DNA from: CAZADA01 sp964636945
GTDB lineage: Bacteria; Pseudomonadota; Alphaproteobacteria; Caulobacterales; Maricaulaceae
DNA: 64,000 bases
Assembly: GCA_964636945.1 (NCBI GenBank)
Contig: CAZWVH010000004.1
Location: 1 to 64,000, forward strand
Reading direction: 5' to 3'
This document shows positions 53,730 through 62,182 of this stretch, one piece after another. The notes below the pieces were generated by a model that was not told the origin of the DNA, did no database searches, and was given only the letters and a program-made list of their open reading frames with translations. The position numbers were made by a program, and so were the translations under genes. How positions within the stretch are numbered: the first letter of the stretch is position 1; each line of letters opens with the position of its first letter.

Positions 53730-54589
53730 CCGTAAACCGTTCGCGCACAACCCTGCTGTGTGCAGGTGCGGCCGCGCTCGCTGCGGGCTGCGCTGCAAGC
53801 CAAGTGAACACCGGAGGCGGTCCAGCGCCGAACCCGCCTCCTGCAATGGCGGCCGATTGCGGCGTGCCCAATCCTTCGAGCCAATCATTTTCCTACTTTC
53901 CCACCGGGGACTTGGAGCCCGGCTCAGGAAGCGGGACCAGCGATCCCACCGTTTACATGCCCGGCATGGTGTTTCCGATTGCTGATCATGCGTCCTATTT
54001 GAACACGCAAGTGTATAGCTTAGGCGGATCGGCCGTGGGCGGGGATCAATGTGATGCGCGCAATTATGACTACCCCTGGCGCAATAATTTCTGCGAAACG
54101 CGCTCATCCGAGCGCAACACCCTCAATTGCCCTCAAGACAACGTGCATCAGGGCCAAGACATCCGCGCCGGTTCACCACAATTGTGTCAACAAATCCGAC
54201 AAACCTCACCCAACCAGCGCACGCAAATCCCCGTGGTGGCAATCGAAGACGGCGTGATCTCCTATGTGGGCTCGTACACCGTCAATCTGCGCGCCAGCGG
54301 CCGGATCACGCGTTACATGCATATGAATATGGATGCGCTGCAGGTTGAGCGCGGCGATCAAGTCCAGGCGGGACAAGTCATTGGCTTTCTGTCCAATGAT
54401 TTTGGCGGGACCCCGACCACGTTTCACCTGCATTTGGAATTCAATCACAATATTGACGGCGCAGGTTGGACCTATGTGAACCCCTACACGTCGCTTGTGC
54501 GCGCCTATGAGCGCTGTTTGGGCAAATCAGGCGTTGTGGTCACCGATCAGAACAACTTTGTGACATTGACCGGATCGCGTGACGGTTAG
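53726..54589 (+). CDS. M23-family peptidoglycan endopeptidase lipoprotein
   Basis: The 287-residue protein has a lipoprotein signal (LLCAGAAALAAGC, lipid Cys at about residue 22) and a metallopeptidase M23 domain in the C-terminal half. The zinc ligands appear as HQGQDI (H-x3-D) near residue 141 and HLHLEF (H-x-H) near 236. The start TTG at 53726 overlaps the upstream gene and has GGAGGGG in front. M23 enzymes cut peptide cross-links in peptidoglycan or act as EnvC-like activators. Because both metal motifs are intact, catalysis is likely. Confidence 0.85.
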   Translation: MTVNRSRTTLLCAGAAALAAGCAASQVNTGGGPAPNPPPAMAADCGVPNPSSQSFSYFPTGDLEPGSGSGTSDPTVYMPGMVFPIADHASYLNTQVYSLGGSAVGGDQCDARNYDYPWRNNFCETRSSERNTLNCPQDNVHQGQDIRAGSPQLCQQIRQTSPNQRTQIPVVAIEDGVISYVGSYTVNLRASGRITRYMHMNMDALQVERGDQVQAGQVIGFLSNDFGGTPTTFHLHLEFNHNIDGAGWTYVNPYTSLVRAYERCLGKSGVVVTDQNNFVTLTGSRDG

Positions 54590-54703
54590 GACCGGCGCGA
54601 ACTCGCAGGATAATCGCGCTGTGTCACACCTGTGCGATCGCGCTTTAGCCTGGTATCCATCCTCCCTACGTCCCTCAAGGTTTCACCGCGAAAGGGTATG
54701 GGC

Positions 54704-55462
54704 ATGGCGGATGCGCAACGTGAAGCAGGCGTTTTGACGGGTCAGGGGGCGTGGAGCGCAACAGACAAAGCGTTCCATGCAAAACTGCGTCAGTTGATGA
54801 CCGTGCACGGCGCCGTGATGTGGGTGGCGTCGGGCATCGCCGCACTGGGGTTCTGGGCGATGAAGATGTACGGCGCAGGGCCGATCGGCTCGGTGGCGGT
54901 GGCCGCCACGGCCGCGGGCCTGTTTGGCGCAGGCGGCGTGGTGATCACCTGGATTTTGATCCATGACACGCTGGACTTGAAGTTCCGCCAGATCCGCTCG
55001 CGCGCCAAAATTGGGGCTGAACGCATCAATGTCGATGATACCGAACGCGCCGCCAGCGGCGTGCAAGATGTGATTTACGAGTGGTACCACATCCGCGAAA
55101 CCCTGCGCTCTAAAGACATCACGGCGATTATCTTCAGCTTCTCCATGCTGTTGTCCGGAGTGGTGCTCGCCGCGCTGGCGGTGACCTATTGTTTTGCCGC
55201 ACCGGTGTTGTGGGCTGTCGAGCCTCCCACCGCTTACGCCATTGGCGGACTTGTCGCCCTGATTGGCGTTGGCTTTGGCGTGGCCGGGGCGCTGCTTGGT
55301 CAGTCCGTGCGCGGGGCGCGGTGCTATGTGACCGACGCGGTCGACCCGTCCGAAGCGATCCAAGCGCGCATGCGCGCACTGTTGGCGGAGGTCAAGGAGC
55401 TGCGCCGGCATGGCGTGATCGCCCCACAAAGCTCAGAGGCGTCCGGCGGAGCGTCGGTGTAG
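54704..55462 (+). CDS. Four-helix membrane protein of unknown function
   Basis: The 252-residue protein has two pairs of hydrophobic helices: AVMWVASGIAALGFWAMKMY and SVAVAATAAGLFGAGGVVIT, then FSFSMLLSGVVLAALAVTYC and AIGGLVALIGVGFGVAGALL, with a polar loop between the pairs and a soluble C-terminal tail of about 55 residues. The ATG at 54704 is chosen because AAAGGG lies eight bases upstream; 54698 is too close. It converges with nadE. I recognise no family. Confidence 0.7.
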   Translation: MADAQREAGVLTGQGAWSATDKAFHAKLRQLMTVHGAVMWVASGIAALGFWAMKMYGAGPIGSVAVAATAAGLFGAGGVVITWILIHDTLDLKFRQIRSRAKIGAERINVDDTERAASGVQDVIYEWYHIRETLRSKDITAIIFSFSMLLSGVVLAALAVTYCFAAPVLWAVEPPTAYAIGGLVALIGVGFGVAGALLGQSVRGARCYVTDAVDPSEAIQARMRALLAEVKELRRHGVIAPQSSEASGGASV

Positions 55463-55466
55463 TCGA

Positions 55467-56697
55467 TCACCCCACATGATCGCGATATGTGTTGGTGATC
55501 GGATAGCGCCGGTCGCGGCCGAAATTCTTGCCGCCGATCTTTGCGCCCGGCGGGGCTTGGCGGCGCTTGTATTCATTGCGGTAGAGAAGGTTTTGCACCC
55601 TGGCCACGGTCTCAGGGTCATGGCCGCGCGCAATCACGGCCTCGATGTCTTCCTCGCGGTCGACGAGCCCGCGCAAGATATCGTCCAGCACCTCATAGGG
55701 CGGCAGTGAGTCTTCGTCCTTTTGATCCGCGCGCAGTTCAGCCGAAGGCGGTTTGGTGATGATGCGGTCAGGCATGACCGGACCGTCGGGGCCGAGCAAG
55801 CCGTCAACCTTGCCCTCATTGCGCATGCGGGCCAATTCAAACACCTCGGTTTTGTACAAGTCTTTCAACGCGTTATACCCGCCATTCATGTCGCCATAAA
55901 GCGTGGCGTAGCCCACGGCCATCTCCGATTTATTGCCCGTGGTCAGCACCATGTGGCCGTGCGCGTTGCTGAGCGCCATCAGCGTCGCCCCGCGAATGCG
56001 CGATTGTAGGTTTTCCTGCGCCACCGCCCCGCCAGGCGTTTGCATGTGCCGATCGAGCATATCGCCGAACGCGCCGACAGCAGGCTCGATGGGGATGGTG
56101 TCAAGCTTGACGCCCAGCAGTCTCGCGCATTCAGCCGCATCATCCAGGCTCTCCTGGCTGGTGTAGCGCGAGGGCATCATCACGCACCACACCCGGTCGG
56201 CGCCCAGCGCATCGACAGCGATGGCGGCGGTGAGCGCGGAGTCGATCCCGCCCGAGAGCCCAATCACCACGCCGGGGAAACCGTTTTTGTTCACATAATC
56301 GCCCACCGCCAGGCACGCAGCGCGGTAGNNNNNNNNNNNNNNNNNNNNNNNNNNNNNNNNNNNNNNNNNNNNNNNNNNNNNNNNNNNNNNNNNNNNNNNN
56401 NNNNNNNNNNNNNNNNNNNNNNNNNNNNGGACAGCCCACAATCAGCGCCGGGCCGCCATCGGCGGTGTCGGCCGCCAGCTCGTGCGCCGCGGCCATGGCG
56501 TCGTCGATAAAGGCGGGCTTTAGGATCAAATCCTCCGGCGGATAGCCCACAATCGACAACTCCGGCGTCACCACCAGATCCGCGTTTTGGCCGGCGGCCT
56601 TGGCGCGCGCGTCGCGGATCTTGGCGACATTGCCGGCAATGTCACCCACGGTTTGGTTCAATTGTGCAGAGGCAATGCGCAGGGTCTCGGTCATCAC
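55467..56697 (-). CDS. nadE: NAD+ synthase, glutamine-hydrolysing (interrupted by assembly gap)
   Basis: The gene encodes a two-domain enzyme that makes NAD from nicotinate adenine dinucleotide, ATP and glutamine. The first ~89 residues (RIASAQLNQTVGDIAGNVAK, VVTPELSIVGYPPEDL with the glutaminase Glu) belong to the nitrilase-like amidotransferase. The last ~287 residues hold the synthetase domain with GLSGGIDSALTAAIAVDALG and TTGNKSEMAVGYATLYGDM. Between them lie 100 Ns. The usual length is about 550 residues, so roughly 170-180 residues are missing, including the glutaminase Lys and Cys. The frames do not match across the gap, as expected for a placeholder of unknown length. Confidence 0.93.
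56329..56428. other. Assembly gap (100 Ns)
   Basis: Exactly 100 Ns stand here, the standard filler for a gap of unknown size. From the missing part of nadE, the true gap should be about 500-550 bases, if nothing else is inserted. Confidence 0.98.
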
Positions 56698-56790
56698 TGG
56701 GATGTACTGCGCTCCCCGGTTATGTTCAATACGAGTATAATGAGTTTGCGGTCGGATGGGTGGAAATCCACCGAACTCGCCAAATCATCC

Positions 56791-57948
56791 TCATCCCACG
56801 GCCGCAATCACCTGATCACAGACATAATGAGCCTGTTCGTCACTGAGATAGGGATGCATGGGAATGGACACGACGCGATCGGCCAAACGCTCGCACACGG
56901 GCAGACCGGCGGTTGGCGCTTTTTCAGCAAAGGCGCCCATTTTGTGTAATGGCATGCGATAATACACGGTGCTAGGCACATTATGGTCCTTCAACTGCGC
57001 CATCACCCGGTCGCGGTCTTCCACCACGATGGTGAACAGGCCATAGCCGCTTTCTTGTCCCGCACGAGGTTGATGCAAGCCCACCTTGCCCGCCAGGCGT
57101 TGTTCGTAAATGGCGGCGATGCGTTTGCGATGGATCAGTTCATCGTTGAAAATCTTCAGCTTTTCGCACACCACTGCGCATTGCAGCGAATCGAGCCGGC
57201 CATTAATGCCCACGCGCACTGACTCCTGGCGCTTATCGTCGGTGCCATGCCAGCGGATTGAGCGCATCACCTCGGCCGTGTCGCCGTCACTGACAAAGAT
57301 CGCGCCGCCATCGCCAAAACAACCCAGCGCCTTAGCCGGATAAAAGCTTGTGGTGGTCACCGGCGCGATGGCGCCCACCCACTTGCCGTCCAGCCTGCCG
57401 CCAAATGATTGCGCGGCGTCTGAAATGATCGGCAGACCGCCGGCCGCGTCGGCCAATGCGGGGTAGTCAGCCGGCAGCCCGTAGAGATCCACGCTGATCA
57501 CGGCCTTGGGCTTATACTTGCCAGCCTTCTTCACCCGCTCCACGGCGCGGGCCAAATCAGCGGGATCCATGTTGAAGGTGGTCTCGTTGACATCCACAAA
57601 CACCGGCTCGGCGCGCGCCAGCATCACCGCATTCGCAGTCGCATTGTACGTGAAGGCGGGGATAAACACCGCATCGCCCTCGCCCACGCCCATGGCCATC
57701 AACGCCATCACCAAGGCTTGAGTGCCTGAGCCCACGGCCACGGCGTGTTCGGCGCCCGTGAATGCACACAGGTCCGCCTCAAGCTCTTCCACCTCAGGAC
57801 CTTGAATATATCGCCCATGGTCCAAAATGGCGCTCCAACGCGCCTCGATTGCCGTGCGCACCCGCGCCTTTTGCGCGTCGAGATCAAAAAATGGGATGGG
57901 AAAGTGCACGGTATCATCCGATGTTGCGACCGGGAGGGCCTGGGCCAT
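56791..57948 (-). CDS. DegT/DnrJ/EryC1 sugar aminotransferase (GnnB/WbpE-like)
   Basis: This 385-residue PLP enzyme of the DegT family adds an amino group to a keto-sugar nucleotide. It has HGRYIQGPEVEELEADLCAF, AVAVGSGTQALVMALMAMGV, and the PLP lysine in TTSFYPAKALGCFGDGGAI near residue 190, then GINGRLDSLQCAVV. The TAGGAG before the ATG is a good ribosome binding site. Next to a Gfo/Idh oxidoreductase, the pair resembles GnnA/GnnB, which make the 3-amino sugar for lipid A with 2,3-diaminoglucose. WbpE-like O-antigen sugar synthesis is the alternative. Confidence 0.9.
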   Translation of the reverse strand: MAQALPVATSDDTVHFPIPFFDLDAQKARVRTAIEARWSAILDHGRYIQGPEVEELEADLCAFTGAEHAVAVGSGTQALVMALMAMGVGEGDAVFIPAFTYNATANAVMLARAEPVFVDVNETTFNMDPADLARAVERVKKAGKYKPKAVISVDLYGLPADYPALADAAGGLPIISDAAQSFGGRLDGKWVGAIAPVTTTSFYPAKALGCFGDGGAIFVSDGDTAEVMRSIRWHGTDDKRQESVRVGINGRLDSLQCAVVCEKLKIFNDELIHRKRIAAIYEQRLAGKVGLHQPRAGQESGYGLFTIVVEDRDRVMAQLKDHNVPSTVYYRMPLHKMGAFAEKAPTAGLPVCERLADRVVSIPMHPYLSDEQAHYVCDQVIAAVG

Positions 57949-58061
57949 TGGTAAACTCCTACCTATAGTTGTTTATTGTGCAGTGCAGCATATGCCGCTG
58001 ACCAGTCTTCGGGTCAATAAAATGTTCAACATAGTACGCACATCAGACGGTCCCAGCTTGC

Positions 58062-58991
58062 TTAGACCGCCACGATCGATTGCTCGGCCAATAGGGCTAA
58101 GCGCACGGCTTCAGCGCCATCTTGAATTGAGATTGCCGGCGCCTCGCCACGCAGCACGGAGCGCACGAACGCGTCCACACTGGCGCCCAGTGAGTCCTTG
58201 GCTTCTGGATTGTCCGCAAAGTCCTCATTGAGCGGGTGCTCAGTGGTATTGCCCAAAGTCTTGGCCACAAAATCCACCTCGATCACGCCGGAGGGATACT
58301 CCAAGCGCATCACCCGGTCGCGGTCGTCCGCCACCCGGCTCGCGGTGAATTCGGCCACAATACCGTTTTCAAACTCAATCACTGCGTCCAGCACGTCAGC
58401 GTGTTCGGTCTTGACGCGGCGGGCCTCGCCTTTCGCACTGACCGCATGGGCGCGCTGGGCCAAGATCCGCGCTAAGTCGATGTCATGGGTCATAAGATCC
58501 AAGCTGACCGACACATCCGCACCGCGCGGCGAAAATGGATTGCATCGCCGGGCCACAATTTTTTTTGGCGGCTCATCAATGTCGAACACGCCAAGGGCTG
58601 AAAACACGAAGCGTTCTTGATGGCCGGCCTGCACCCGCACACCCGTTTCATCCGCCTTGGCCACAAGGGCATCGGCGTCGTCCATGGTGGTCGCCACTGG
58701 TTTTTCCACAAGAACATGAACGCCAGCGTCCATCGCGCGCAAAGCGAGCTCGGCGTGGGTGCGCGCGGGGCTGGCGACTGTGACCACATCACACTCCAGC
58801 AACAGCGCGTCGACGTCATCAAACGTCCGCGCGCCAAAGCGCTCAGCCAGCGTCGCCATGCGGTCCGCCTCGGGATCGAAGATTCCAATCAACTGGGTAT
58901 CGCCATGTGTGGCGTATTTGCTCGCATGGTAGCCGCCAAACACGCCGGCTCCGACCACACCCGCGCGCAGCTGTTTTCCACTTTGCGTCAT
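58062..58991 (-). CDS. Gfo/Idh/MocA-family oxidoreductase (possible UDP-GlcNAc 3-dehydrogenase, GnnA-like)
   Basis: This 309-residue protein has the N-terminal Rossmann loop AGVVGAGVFGGYHASKYA, the characteristic EKP motif in VHVLVEKPVATTMDDAD near residue 92, and a C-terminal dimer domain with SLDLMTHDIDLARIL. The ATG at 58991 follows GAAGGA at the right distance, so upstream ATGs are not used. It precedes the DegT aminotransferase by 113 bases on the same strand. A 3-keto sugar made here would be the substrate of that aminotransferase, as in GnnA/GnnB. The function is inferred from context. Confidence 0.88.
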   Translation of the reverse strand: MTQSGKQLRAGVVGAGVFGGYHASKYATHGDTQLIGIFDPEADRMATLAERFGARTFDDVDALLLECDVVTVASPARTHAELALRAMDAGVHVLVEKPVATTMDDADALVAKADETGVRVQAGHQERFVFSALGVFDIDEPPKKIVARRCNPFSPRGADVSVSLDLMTHDIDLARILAQRAHAVSAKGEARRVKTEHADVLDAVIEFENGIVAEFTASRVADDRDRVMRLEYPSGVIEVDFVAKTLGNTTEHPLNEDFADNPEAKDSLGASVDAFVRSVLRGEAPAISIQDGAEAVRLALLAEQSIVAV

Positions 58992-59260
58992 GCTCATTCC
59001 TTCTTCGCGCTTCACAAAGCACGGTCGACAGACAAACACCGCCTACCCGCTTGGACGCAACAAGGGCGCGCATCAAACATTGTTTCGCCAGGTTGCGTGA
59101 CAACTCATACGTGAAATTGTTGAGATTCGCACACGCGCAGCGTGCATTTTCCCAGAATCTGGCGTATCCATTGACGAATAGCGCTTTTCAAAGCGAATCA
59201 GACGAGACACCTTGTCTATCGCTGCGGAGATTGGTCCGCAGAGCTGAAGGGAGGGGCTTC

Positions 59261-59527
59261 ATGAACAAGTCCGAACTCGTAAAGGCAGTGTCGACCAAGT
59301 CGGGGCAGACCCAAGCTCAAGTCGGCGAAACCATCGATACCGTGATCGGCGTGATCACTGATCAACTGAAAAGCGGCGAGCAAGTCGCACTCGCCGGCTT
59401 TGGCACCTTCAAGGCGAAACGCCGCGAAGCCCGCGAGGGCCGCAACCCGCGCACAGGCGAGCCGGTGAAAATCGCAGCAAAGACCACGGCTGCCTGGACA
59501 CCATCTGCGGCGCTGAAAGATCTCTAA
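59261..59527 (+). CDS. HU-family DNA-binding protein
   Basis: This 88-residue histone-like protein bends and compacts DNA. It begins MNKSELVKAVSTKSGQTQAQ, followed by VALAGFGTFKAKRREAREGR and the DNA-arm signature NPRTGEPVKI. The GGGAGGGG before the ATG is a strong ribosome binding site. It is a single-gene unit ending near an 11-bp hairpin. Its C-terminus (AWTPSAALKDL) has Trp and Thr where HU usually has F-x-P-G-K-x-L-K, a small divergence that may affect the last helix. Confidence 0.94.
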   Translation: MNKSELVKAVSTKSGQTQAQVGETIDTVIGVITDQLKSGEQVALAGFGTFKAKRREAREGRNPRTGEPVKIAAKTTAAWTPSAALKDL

Positions 59528-59540
59528 TTAGCGTCGTTTC

Positions 59541-59577
59541 AGTTGGCGGCGCGGGCGCATGAGCTCCGCCGCCAACT
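59541..59577. terminator. Hairpin between HU and DAHP synthase genes
   Basis: AGTTGGCGGCG (59541-59551) and CGCCGCCAACT (59567-59577) form a perfect 11-bp GC-rich stem with a 15-base loop, 13 bases after the HU stop. No T-run follows on the plus strand and no long A-run precedes it, so it would be a non-classical bidirectional terminator. Confidence 0.5.
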
Positions 59578-59637
59578 CAATCCCAACCTGGGCTCGCCAC
59601 GGCGCGAGCACAATCGTCAGATATTCCCAATTTACCC

Positions 59638-61008
59638 CTACGCTGCGTCCCGAACGCCGCGTCGGACATTGCGCAATTCCTCAGCCACCAGAAACGCCAG
59701 CTCCAGGGCTTGATCGGCGTTTAAGCGGGGGTCGCAATGGGTGTGATAGCGCGATGACAAATCGGCCGGCGTTAGGCCGCCCACACCGCCAACGCATTCC
59801 GTGACATTCTTCCCCGTCATTTCCACATGCACGCCGCCAGGATAGGCGCCTTCCGACTGCGTGACATCAATGAACTGACGCAATTCAGAGAAAATACGCT
59901 CCACTTCGCGCGTCTTGTATCCGCCATCGGTTTTGTAGGTGTTGCCGTGCATGGGGTCGCTGGCCCAGACCACTCGAAAGCCCTCTTGCTGCACAGCGCG
60001 CACAAGGCTTGGCAGCGCACGCTCGACCTGGCCGGCGCCAAATCGCGTGATGAGCGTCAACCGTCCCGCTTCATTTTTGGGATTGAGCGTTGCGATCAGC
60101 GATTTGAGCTCATCAACGTCCATGCCCGGCCCACATTTAAGCCCAATGGGATTCTTCACACCGCGCAGAAATTCCACATGAGCGTGATCGAGCTGGCGGG
60201 TGCGATGGCCGATCCACAAGAAATGCGCCGACGTGTCATACCAATCGCCGGTCAGTGTATCGACGCGGGTCATGGCCTCTTCCACATCAAGCAACAAAGC
60301 TTCATGACTGGTATAAAATGATGTGCCTGACAATTGGGGCACTGACTTCTCATTGACCCCGCAAGCGTTCATGAACTCTAGCGCTTCACCAATGTGATCG
60401 GCGAGCTCTTGATAGCGCGCTGCCTGCGGCGACTGGCTCACAAAATCCAGCGTCCAGCGGTGCACATTCGACAATGCCGCGTAGCCGCCATTGGCGAAAG
60501 CGCGCAAAAGGTTCAGCGTCGCCGCCGACTGGCTGTAAGCCTTGATCAATCGCTGGGGGTCGGGCGTACGAGCCTCGAGCGTAAAGGCTTGTTCATTGAT
60601 GTTGTCACCGCGATAGCTGGGTAAGGTAACGCCATCGCGCGTCTCGGTGGGTTCTGAGCGGGGCTTAGCAAACTGCCCGGCAATGCGGCCCACTTTGACC
60701 ACGGGCTTGGCGGCGGCAAACGTCAAAATCACCGCCATTTGCATGAGAACGCGGAAAGTGTCGCGAATGGAATCGGCGTGAAACTCGGCGAAGCTTTCTG
60801 CGCAATCGCCGCCCTGCAGCAAGAACGCCTCACCCGCCTCAACCCGCGCCAAGTCGTTCTTAAGATTGCGCGCCTCACCGGCAAACACCAATGGAGGCTG
60901 GGCGCGCAGCTGGTTCACGGCGTCCTCATAGGCCTCGCGGTCCGGATAATCGGAGGGCATATGTTTGGCCGGTTTTGTCCGCCAACTCGCCGGTGTCCAA
61001 GGGTTCAT
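59638..61008 (-). CDS. 3-deoxy-7-phosphoheptulonate synthase, class II
   Basis: This 456-residue enzyme makes DAHP from PEP and erythrose 4-phosphate, the first step of the shikimate pathway. The plant-like class II form is shown by FLLQGGDCAESFAEF near residue 68, KVGRIAGQFAKPRS near 103 and the late DPMHGNTYKTDGGYK near 334. The ATG at 61008 (MNPWTPASWRTKPAKHMP) has AGGA upstream; longer frames to 61116 would read through non-coding DNA. It is divergent from the SH3-domain lipoprotein gene. Confidence 0.95.
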   Translation of the reverse strand: MNPWTPASWRTKPAKHMPSDYPDREAYEDAVNQLRAQPPLVFAGEARNLKNDLARVEAGEAFLLQGGDCAESFAEFHADSIRDTFRVLMQMAVILTFAAAKPVVKVGRIAGQFAKPRSEPTETRDGVTLPSYRGDNINEQAFTLEARTPDPQRLIKAYSQSAATLNLLRAFANGGYAALSNVHRWTLDFVSQSPQAARYQELADHIGEALEFMNACGVNEKSVPQLSGTSFYTSHEALLLDVEEAMTRVDTLTGDWYDTSAHFLWIGHRTRQLDHAHVEFLRGVKNPIGLKCGPGMDVDELKSLIATLNPKNEAGRLTLITRFGAGQVERALPSLVRAVQQEGFRVVWASDPMHGNTYKTDGGYKTREVERIFSELRQFIDVTQSEGAYPGGVHVEMTGKNVTECVGGVGGLTPADLSSRYHTHCDPRLNADQALELAFLVAEELRNVRRGVRDAA

Positions 61009-61199
61009 TCGTCCTATTCCTTCCACACGACCCCGATCACGACCGCCATTCAAGCAGTTGATCAGCCCTTCGCCTAGCCCACCCAGTGGGGTTGCATATA
61101 GGCTTGAGCGGCACAATCCAAAGATCAGCGCACCAGAGTGGCTTGGCCCTTGCGGCTCCGCGCAGTATGAGGTGACGGGATCAGCCAGTGGGATGAGTT

Positions 61200-62150
61200 A
61201 TGCAGAGTTCGATGAAGAAGTTCGGGAGTCCTGGAAACCGCACGCGCTTTAGGGCTTTGCCCGCACTGGCGCTGTTCGGTCTGATTGCGGCAGCGGGATG
61301 TTCCTCGATCGTGGACGCGGGTCGATCGGCGATTGGCGGCCCGGTGGATGTGACTCCGCCGCCTGCAACACTGCCGCCGGTTGAAAGCGCAGGCGATGAC
61401 GCCCTGCTTGGCGGACGTCAGTATTCGGTCAACACGCCGGACGAGCAATGGGGTGTGGGGTTTCTCGTTGCGCCCGGTCGGCGCCTGGATCGCATCGAAC
61501 TGCCTTTGTTCGACACGCCACGCGGGGCTCAATGGGGATGGTTCATTGAGGGACGCGGCTACAATCAGCGCGCCAACACTGCCGCACCAAGTCGACCCGG
61601 CGCCTGGCTGCAAATCTTGGGCGGCGATCAGGCGCTGATCGTGATCCAAGAAGAACGCGGCGACTGGATTGAGGTGCGCTGGGGCGAACCATCCGATGCG
61701 CGCGGCGGATTGGCCTGGACCAATGTGGAATTGGCCCGCCAGGCCGGATTGACGTACACGCCCTGGACCACGGCGTTTATCGGCTCGGGCGGCCTGATGT
61801 TTCGTGATCCCTCACTGAACTATAATCTGCGCGAGCAGCCGGGCGTTGACGCGCCGGTTCTGCGTCGGGTCACTGGCCGTGACTACGACATGGAGGCGGT
61901 GGATATCTCCGGAGATTGGATGCGCGTCATTGTCCATGAGCCACCAAAATGCGCGCCGCGCTCCGACAGCAGCGGTGATGAAGTCCTGCTCGGCGGACTG
62001 AGCGGCGCGCTCGCGGGCGGCGAATCCGACGGCGAGGCGGAGGTTCAGCGACGCAGCGACGAAGGCTGGTTGAAGTGGCGCTCAGTCGGCAAAGGGCCTT
62101 GGATTGACCGCACCAATCGCTGCATCATTCAAAATCCGCTGACGAACTGA
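61200..62150 (+). CDS. Lipoprotein with SH3-like domain
   Basis: The 316-residue protein has a lipoprotein signal (ALPALALFGLIAAAGC) and a soluble part with SH3-like features: an LQILGGDQALIVIQEERGDW segment (residues ~138-157) and a second one near LREQPGVDAPVLRRVTGRDY (about 213-232). Such domains bind cell-wall peptides or metals. It converges with glutathione reductase and its own promoter lies in the 190-base gap shared with the DAHP synthase gene. The ATG at 61200 is preceded by GGGATGA. Confidence 0.78.
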   Translation: MQSSMKKFGSPGNRTRFRALPALALFGLIAAAGCSSIVDAGRSAIGGPVDVTPPPATLPPVESAGDDALLGGRQYSVNTPDEQWGVGFLVAPGRRLDRIELPLFDTPRGAQWGWFIEGRGYNQRANTAAPSRPGAWLQILGGDQALIVIQEERGDWIEVRWGEPSDARGGLAWTNVELARQAGLTYTPWTTAFIGSGGLMFRDPSLNYNLREQPGVDAPVLRRVTGRDYDMEAVDISGDWMRVIVHEPPKCAPRSDSSGDEVLLGGLSGALAGGESDGEAEVQRRSDEGWLKWRSVGKGPWIDRTNRCIIQNPLTN

Positions 62151-62182
62151 CGCGATTGCCCGGCGCCCAGTGGGAATTTGGG

